From Cellulomonas gilvus ATCC 13127 (GTDB lineage: Bacteria; Actinomycetota; Actinomycetes; Actinomycetales; Cellulomonadaceae), in the NCBI RefSeq assembly GCF_000218545.1, contig NC_015671.1, positions 3,224,001 through 3,288,000 on the forward strand: a DNA stretch of 64,000 nt, in the 5' to 3' direction. Under the pieces are notes generated by a model. It was not told the origin of the DNA and made no database searches. It was given only the letters and a program-made list of their open reading frames with translations. Shown here piece by piece: positions 59,450 through 64,000 of the stretch; the stretch's first letter is position 1; the number at the start of each line of letters is the position of its first letter. Both the position numbers and the translations under genes were made by a program.

Positions 59450-61020
59450 CGGCTCGTCTGCGCCTGGCCCTGCTCGACGGGTCGGACCGGGATGTCCGTG
59501 AGCCTGAAGGGCTCGACACCGAGCGCGGCGCCCACCTGCACGGCGACCTCGTCGAGCGGTCCGACGTCGGGGTAGACCACGCTGAACGTGCGCGGTCCGG
59601 TCAGGACGCCGAGCGTCTCCAGGTCCGCGAGCGGGAGCCACTGCTCGTGCCCGTCATCGCTCACGCCCGCCAGGTGGTCGGTCGGGTAGACCGCGGTCCC
59701 GCCGCGCAGCATCACCAGGCCCGACGCCGAGCGCTGCACGGTCCACGCGTCACCGCGGTAGTGCCACACGCCGGACAGGAACGCCACGCCGGCACGCGCG
59801 CCCTCGTCGAGCGGCTCGATCCGCAGGTCCACGACGACGTGCCCGTCCACCAGGCGGGCCTGCGGTGCCGTGATGCGGTACCGCCCGGCGCTGTCGACGA
59901 CGACGCCCTCCTCGCCGGTGCCCACCGGCCCCTCGAACGGGGGCAGCTCGCCCTTCGTGGTGACCTCCGTGGTCGTCGTGGTGGTCGACGTCAGGGTCAC
60001 GGTGACGCGCCGGTTGCGGGCGCGCGCCTCGTCGTCGGTGTTCGCGACGACGGGCTCGGCCTCGCCCCGGCCCTCCGTCCGCAGCGTGAAGCGCGTGGTG
60101 TCGATCCGGCGCCCGAGCTCGGCCGCGACCGCGGCGGCACGACGCTCCGAGAGCTCCTGGTTGTAGGCGTCGCTCGCGACGTCGTCCGTGTGCCCCACCA
60201 CCAGGACGGTCCCGGGCTCGCGGTCCGCCAGGTGCGCCGCCGCGGCGTCGAGCGCGTCGCGCGCCCGGCTCGTGAGCTCCGCCGAGTCGACCGCGAACAG
60301 CACGTCGGCCCCCAGCGTGACCCGGACCTCCTCGGTGCTGGTGAGCGTCTCGACCGCGCCCTCGAGCTCGGCGGTGAAGGCCTCCAGCTCGGCCACGGGC
60401 GCCTCGGCCACCCTCCCCAGGTCCAGGGGCGCGGTCGGGTCCACGACCTGCTCGCCGGGCAGGTCGAGCGGTGGGAGCTCGCCGTCCACCACGGGGACCG
60501 CGGGCACGTAGGGCCCGCCGGGCACGAACACGCCGATCGAGCCAGAGCCCGCAGGCGGCGCCGCGTACGCGGTCTGCAGCCGCATCGTCGTCCCCGGGTC
60601 GAGCGCGATGAAGTCATGACCCGACGTGACGGCGTCGCCCTCGGTGTCGACCGCGACGGTGTGCACCACGTCGCGCTCGAGGTCCACGAGGCGGAGCCCC
60701 GCGAGCGACGGGAGCCGCAGCACACCGGTGCCGCCGAGTGCCGACGCGAGGAACGCCGGGTCCCCGCCCGTCTCCGGCATCGTGAGGTCGAGCGTCAGGA
60801 CCGCGTGCTCGCCCACCCGGACCACCGGCAGCACGTCGACCTGCACGTCCGCACCCGCGAGGTGGAGCGTCGTGGTGGCCGCCGGCTGCGTCGGGTCGGG
60901 ACCCGGTGCGGGTGTCGACGACGCGTCCGGTCCGGGAGCGGGCTCGTCGGCCGCGTCGCACCCGACGAGCAGGGCGACACACAGCGCGGCAGCCAGGGTG
61001 AGGACGAGCGGGCGGCGCAT
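59446..61020 (-). CDS. OmpA-like lipoprotein
   Basis: A 524-residue lipoprotein. The signal peptide ends in the lipobox LLVGC (Cys near residue 21), so it is anchored in the membrane. An N-terminal domain of unknown fold (to about 230) is followed by an OmpA C-terminal peptidoglycan-binding domain (VRVTLGADVLFAVDSAELTSRARDALDAAA, VLVVGHTDDVASDAYNQELSERRAAAV, RNRRVTVTL) and a further ~170-residue domain. It may link membrane and cell wall. GAGGAG precedes the ATG. It is the first gene of a two-gene unit with the kinase. Confidence 0.88.
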   Translation of the reverse strand: MRRPLVLTLAAALCVALLVGCDAADEPAPGPDASSTPAPGPDPTQPAATTTLHLAGADVQVDVLPVVRVGEHAVLTLDLTMPETGGDPAFLASALGGTGVLRLPSLAGLRLVDLERDVVHTVAVDTEGDAVTSGHDFIALDPGTTMRLQTAYAAPPAGSGSIGVFVPGGPYVPAVPVVDGELPPLDLPGEQVVDPTAPLDLGRVAEAPVAELEAFTAELEGAVETLTSTEEVRVTLGADVLFAVDSAELTSRARDALDAAAAHLADREPGTVLVVGHTDDVASDAYNQELSERRAAAVAAELGRRIDTTRFTLRTEGRGEAEPVVANTDDEARARNRRVTVTLTSTTTTTTEVTTKGELPPFEGPVGTGEEGVVVDSAGRYRITAPQARLVDGHVVVDLRIEPLDEGARAGVAFLSGVWHYRGDAWTVQRSASGLVMLRGGTAVYPTDHLAGVSDDGHEQWLPLADLETLGVLTGPRTFSVVYPDVGPLDEVAVQVGAALGVEPFRLTDIPVRPVEQGQAQTSR

Positions 61021-61206
61021 CACGGGCTCCTCGGGTCGGGCGACGAGCCGCACACGCTACCGGCGGGGCCCGGACCGCGGGGCCCTGCGGCGTCGGTGAC
61101 CGCCCCTCGGGACGGTGCCGCGAACGCCGTCGTCGCGTCAGCCGCGGCCGGTACATTCGCCCCGGACGGGCCGGCAGACCGGCCGGCGACCCACGGAAGG
61201 ATCCCG

Positions 61207-62415
61207 GTGGACCAGCTCACCAAGGGGACGAACGCCCCGCTCCACGCATCCCGCGTCACGCTCACGGTCGACGTGCCGGCTCCCGCCGACCTCTCGGCGC
61301 TGCTCGTCACCGAGGACGGCAAGGTGCGCACCGATGCCGACTTCGTGTTCTACAACCAGCCGACCGGACCGGGTGTCCGGTGCGTGCAGCCGACCGCCGG
61401 GCAGGCCTGGCGCGTCGAGGTGGACCTGGCCGCCGTCCCGGCCGACGTGCACGCGGTCCGCCTGGTCACGAGCCTCGACGACGCGTCCGCGACGTTCGGC
61501 GGCATCGGGCAGCCCGTCGCGCACGTGAGCGACGACGCCGGCACACCGCTGTTCGCGTTCCCCATGACGGGGCTGACCACCGAGAGCATCGTCGTCGCGC
61601 TCGAGGTGTACCGGCGCGCGGGTGCGTGGAAGGTGCGCGCCGTCGGTCAGGGCTACGCGGGCGGGCTCGCGGACCTGATCACGGACCACGGCGTGAGCGT
61701 CGAGGACGCTCCGCCCCCTCCCGCACCGGCACCGGTCGCGGCACCCGTGCCGCCTACGCCGGTCGCGCCCGCCCCCGCAGCGCCGCCTCCCGCGCCGGCC
61801 GCACCCGCCGAGCCGGCCGAGGTGCAGCTCACCAAGGCGCGTCCCGTCAGCCTGTCCAAGGGTCAGAAGGTCACGCTGACCAAGGACGGCGGGGTCGCGC
61901 TCACCATGGTCCGCATGGGCCTGGGGTGGGACCCCGTGCGCAAGCGCGGGATGTTCGGCAGCCGCGAGGTGGAGATCGACCTCGACGCCTCTGCGGTGCT
62001 GCTCGCGGGCACCGAGCCGGTGGACGTCGCGTTCTACAACAACCTGCGCACGCGCGACGGCTCGGTGCAGCACACCGGCGACAACCGCACGGGTGAGGGC
62101 GACGGCGACGACGAGACGATCCTCATCGACCTCACGCGCGTCCCCGTGCACGTGACGAGCGTGATGCTCGTCGTGAGCTCGTACGAGGGGCACACGTTCG
62201 AGCAGGTCCAGAACGCGTTCTGCCGACTGGTGGACCACACCACGGGCGCCGAGCTGGCGCGCTACACGCTCGCGGGCGGCATGCCGCACACCGGGATGAT
62301 CATGGCCCGCGTGTACCGGCAGGGCTCGGCGTGGAAGCTGCAGGCCGTGGGTGAGGGCATCCAGGCCCGCACGCCCTCGGACGCGATCCCGGCGCTCATC
62401 CGGTACCTGGGGTGA
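61207..62415 (+). CDS. TerD-family protein with two TerD domains
   Basis: A 402-residue protein. The first TerD-like domain (residues 1-165) starts QLTKGTNAPL and contains ADFVFYNQPTGPG and VALEVYRRAGAWKVRAVGQGYAGGLADLI; a Pro/Ala linker (about 170-210) leads to a second, more complete TerD domain (VSLSKGQKVTLTKDGG, RMGLGWDP, AVLLAG, VAFYNNLRTRDGSVQHTGDNRTGEGDGDDETILIDL with calcium-binding acidic residues). TerD proteins belong to tellurite-resistance/stress complexes. The GTG at 61207 follows GAAGGA. The next gene starts inside its stop codon. Confidence 0.9.
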   Translation: MDQLTKGTNAPLHASRVTLTVDVPAPADLSALLVTEDGKVRTDADFVFYNQPTGPGVRCVQPTAGQAWRVEVDLAAVPADVHAVRLVTSLDDASATFGGIGQPVAHVSDDAGTPLFAFPMTGLTTESIVVALEVYRRAGAWKVRAVGQGYAGGLADLITDHGVSVEDAPPPPAPAPVAAPVPPTPVAPAPAAPPPAPAAPAEPAEVQLTKARPVSLSKGQKVTLTKDGGVALTMVRMGLGWDPVRKRGMFGSREVEIDLDASAVLLAGTEPVDVAFYNNLRTRDGSVQHTGDNRTGEGDGDDETILIDLTRVPVHVTSVMLVVSSYEGHTFEQVQNAFCRLVDHTTGAELARYTLAGGMPHTGMIMARVYRQGSAWKLQAVGEGIQARTPSDAIPALIRYLG

Positions 62416-64000
62416 GCTCACCGCTCGAGCTCGCCAAGGGCCAGAACGCGGCGTGGCCCGACGCGGCCGTGCTGGTCGAGGTGAGCGGGTCCGCGGTCGC
62501 GGACTGCGACGTCTCGGCGCTGCTGGTGGACGGGCAGCACCGGGTCGCGTCCTCCGACGACTTCGTGTTCTACAACCAGCCGGCCGCACCGGGCGCGACG
62601 CTCGAGGCCGGCACCCCGGCGCGCGTCCGCCTCGACCTCGCGGCCGTCCCCGCCCGGGTCCAGGCCGTGCTGTGCGTGGTGAGCGTGGACCCGGACCGCC
62701 CCCCGCTGGGGGCGTTGCCGCCGGTCACGGCGGTGCTGCGCGGTCCGGACGGCGCCGAGCGCGCGCGGTTCACGCTCACGGGCCTGACCAGCGAGCGCGC
62801 GGTCGTCGCCGTCGAGGTGTACCGCCGCGGGCCCGCGTGGAAGGTGCGCGCCGTGGGGCAGGGGTACGACGGCGGGCTCGCGCAGGCCGTCACCGCGCAC
62901 GGCGTCGAGGTGCACGACGAGGCACCGGCGAGCCCCGTGGCCGGCCCGCCTCCGGCCCCGCGCCCGGACCGGTCACCCACCCCCGGACCCGCCGACGCAC
63001 CCGCGGGGCCGCTGCCGCCCGGCACCAGCGACGGCGAGCGCCTGCTGCGTCAGTCCACCGCGATCTTCGAGGACGCCGCACGCTCCACGGCCGCGCTGAG
63101 GTCGAGCGTGGGGTACGCCGACGCCCGGCGCGAGCAGGCCCTGGCGGAGATCGTCGCGGACCCCCGGCTGCGCCACGGCCCCGAGCACGAACGTGCGGCC
63201 GCGGCCGCGGAGCGGGACCACGCCGACCTCGTCGGGCGCGCGCGTGAGCGGCACGACGACGACCTGCGCCAGCTCGCGAGCGAGCTCGCGGAGTACGAGC
63301 GCCGGCTGCCGGCCGCGATGGCGCCGTGGGCGGCCGGTGCGTGGCAGGGGTGGCGCCCGCCCGAGCAGCACGCGCCGGCCGTGCGCGTCGGCGACCTGCA
63401 CGTGGAGGAGGCGCCGTGGCTGCGCTTCCCGATGCTCGTGCCCGTGCCGCTGCCGCGCCCGCTGTGGGTCGACACGGCGTCGGGTGCCGAGGCCGAGGCC
63501 GTGCGCGTCACACGTGCGCTGGTCACCCGCCTGCTCGCCGCGTACCCGGCGGGCGGGCTCGAGCTGCTCGTGATCGACCTGGGCGGGGGCCTGGCGCCCG
63601 CCCTCGGTGCGCTCGCGCAGCCGGGCAGCCGCGTGATGACCAGCCCGGCGGCCACGTCGGTGGCCGCGGCGGGTGAGGTGCTCGACTCGCTGGTGCGCCG
63701 CGTGGACCTGGTCCAGATGGCCCGCTCGGCCGGTGCGCTCGACGCGCTGGACGGCGGTGCCGCGGACCGCCTGTTGGTGGTGCACGACTTCCCGACCGCG
63801 CTGGACGACGCGGCCGTCGGACGCGTGCGCTACCTGGTGGACGAGGGGCCCTCGGCCGGCGTGCAGGTGCTCCTCACGGGTGAGCTCAGCCCGGTGCTGA
63901 GCGGCAGCCCGTTGATCACCGGGCTGTTCCGCGAGTCCCTGCGCCTGCCGCTCGAGCCCGACGACCACCTGGCCGAGGGCTGGACGGGCACCGCGTGGCG
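62412..64000 (+). CDS. TerD-domain protein with coiled coil and FtsK-like region (partial)
   Basis: The frame starts at GTG 62412, overlapping the previous stop as GTGA, and remains open to the window edge (529 codons). Residues 1-180 form a TerD domain (LELAKGQNAAWP, DDFVFYNQPAAPG, VAVEVYRRGPAWKVRAVGQGYDGGLAQAV), followed by a Pro-rich linker and a coiled-coil region rich in Ala, Glu and Arg. The C-terminal part seen (LWVDTASGAEAEAVRVTRALVTRLLAAYPAGGLELLVIDLGG and LLVVHDFPTAL) resembles the FtsK/HerA-type ATPase domain found in Ter-associated proteins, though no complete Walker A lies inside the window. Confidence 0.82.
   Translation, partial: MSSPLELAKGQNAAWPDAAVLVEVSGSAVADCDVSALLVDGQHRVASSDDFVFYNQPAAPGATLEAGTPARVRLDLAAVPARVQAVLCVVSVDPDRPPLGALPPVTAVLRGPDGAERARFTLTGLTSERAVVAVEVYRRGPAWKVRAVGQGYDGGLAQAVTAHGVEVHDEAPASPVAGPPPAPRPDRSPTPGPADAPAGPLPPGTSDGERLLRQSTAIFEDAARSTAALRSSVGYADARREQALAEIVADPRLRHGPEHERAAAAAERDHADLVGRARERHDDDLRQLASELAEYERRLPAAMAPWAAGAWQGWRPPEQHAPAVRVGDLHVEEAPWLRFPMLVPVPLPRPLWVDTASGAEAEAVRVTRALVTRLLAAYPAGGLELLVIDLGGGLAPALGALAQPGSRVMTSPAATSVAAAGEVLDSLVRRVDLVQMARSAGALDALDGGAADRLLVVHDFPTALDDAAVGRVRYLVDEGPSAGVQVLLTGELSPVLSGSPLITGLFRESLRLPLEPDDHLAEGWTGTAW

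Noticed and set aside
58399..61206. Long plus-strand open frame extending upstream of the TerD gene
   Set aside because: The upstream part is Arg/Ala-rich shadow of the rhodanese, kinase and OmpA genes; the real gene begins at GTG 61207.

Overview
The window is very GC-rich chromosomal DNA from an actinobacterium, most likely a Cellulomonas-like member of the Micrococcales. Support for this comes from the dnaK-grpE-dnaJ-hspR operon with HAIR operators, NrdR-type boxes at nrdH, several start codons sitting directly behind a -10 box (leaderless transcripts), and secreted plant-polysaccharide enzymes carrying CBM2 modules on Pro/Thr linkers. I found no rRNA, tRNA, CRISPR array or phage genes.

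Layout. 0-15.3 kb is a housekeeping and regulatory stretch: nrdH; a quinone-oxidoreductase-like gene with a divergent HxlR regulator; a large SARP/NB-ARC/TPR regulator facing a DrrAB-type drug exporter; a bacteriophytochrome fused to a PP2C phosphatase; an FGGY sugar kinase; then hspR-dnaJ-grpE-dnaK (all on the minus strand). 15.3-38.8 kb is an accessory defence island: a membrane-anchored alpha/beta hydrolase, a broken HAD gene, a small winged-helix-like gene, a five-gene translationally coupled operon on the minus strand (Bergerat-ATPase/SF2 helicase fusion, UvrD-like SF1 helicase, DrmA helicase, DrmB/DUF1998, cytosine methyltransferase), Vsr endonuclease, a second cytosine methyltransferase on the plus strand, an ISL3 transposase remnant that cut the front off a DUF262/DUF1524 gene, DUF6308 and a NERD-helicase. 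39-64 kb is chromosomal again: small metabolic and regulatory genes, a carbohydrate-active cluster (GH30 xylanase, SGNH esterase with CBM13, expansin-like protein, FAS1 protein), an unusual four-domain cold-shock protein, DUF5692, an OmpA-like lipoprotein and two TerD-family genes, the last cut by the window end.

The most interesting unit is the 18965-33482 block. DrmA, DrmB and a 5mC methyltransferase are the core of DISARM, but the usual PLD protein DrmC and the DrmD/DrmE subunit are not seen. In their place are a UvrD-like helicase, a sacsin/Hsp90-type ATPase fused to an SF2 helicase, Vsr and a second methyltransferase whose C-terminal half closely resembles the first. A LexA-like box lies in front of the operon. 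I read this as a DISARM-like hybrid restriction system that I cannot match to a named subtype.

The carbohydrate genes fit a plant-biomass degrader. The strong inverted repeats at convergent gene ends (42129-42168, 47194-47230, 50077-50110, 57836-57873) look like terminators.
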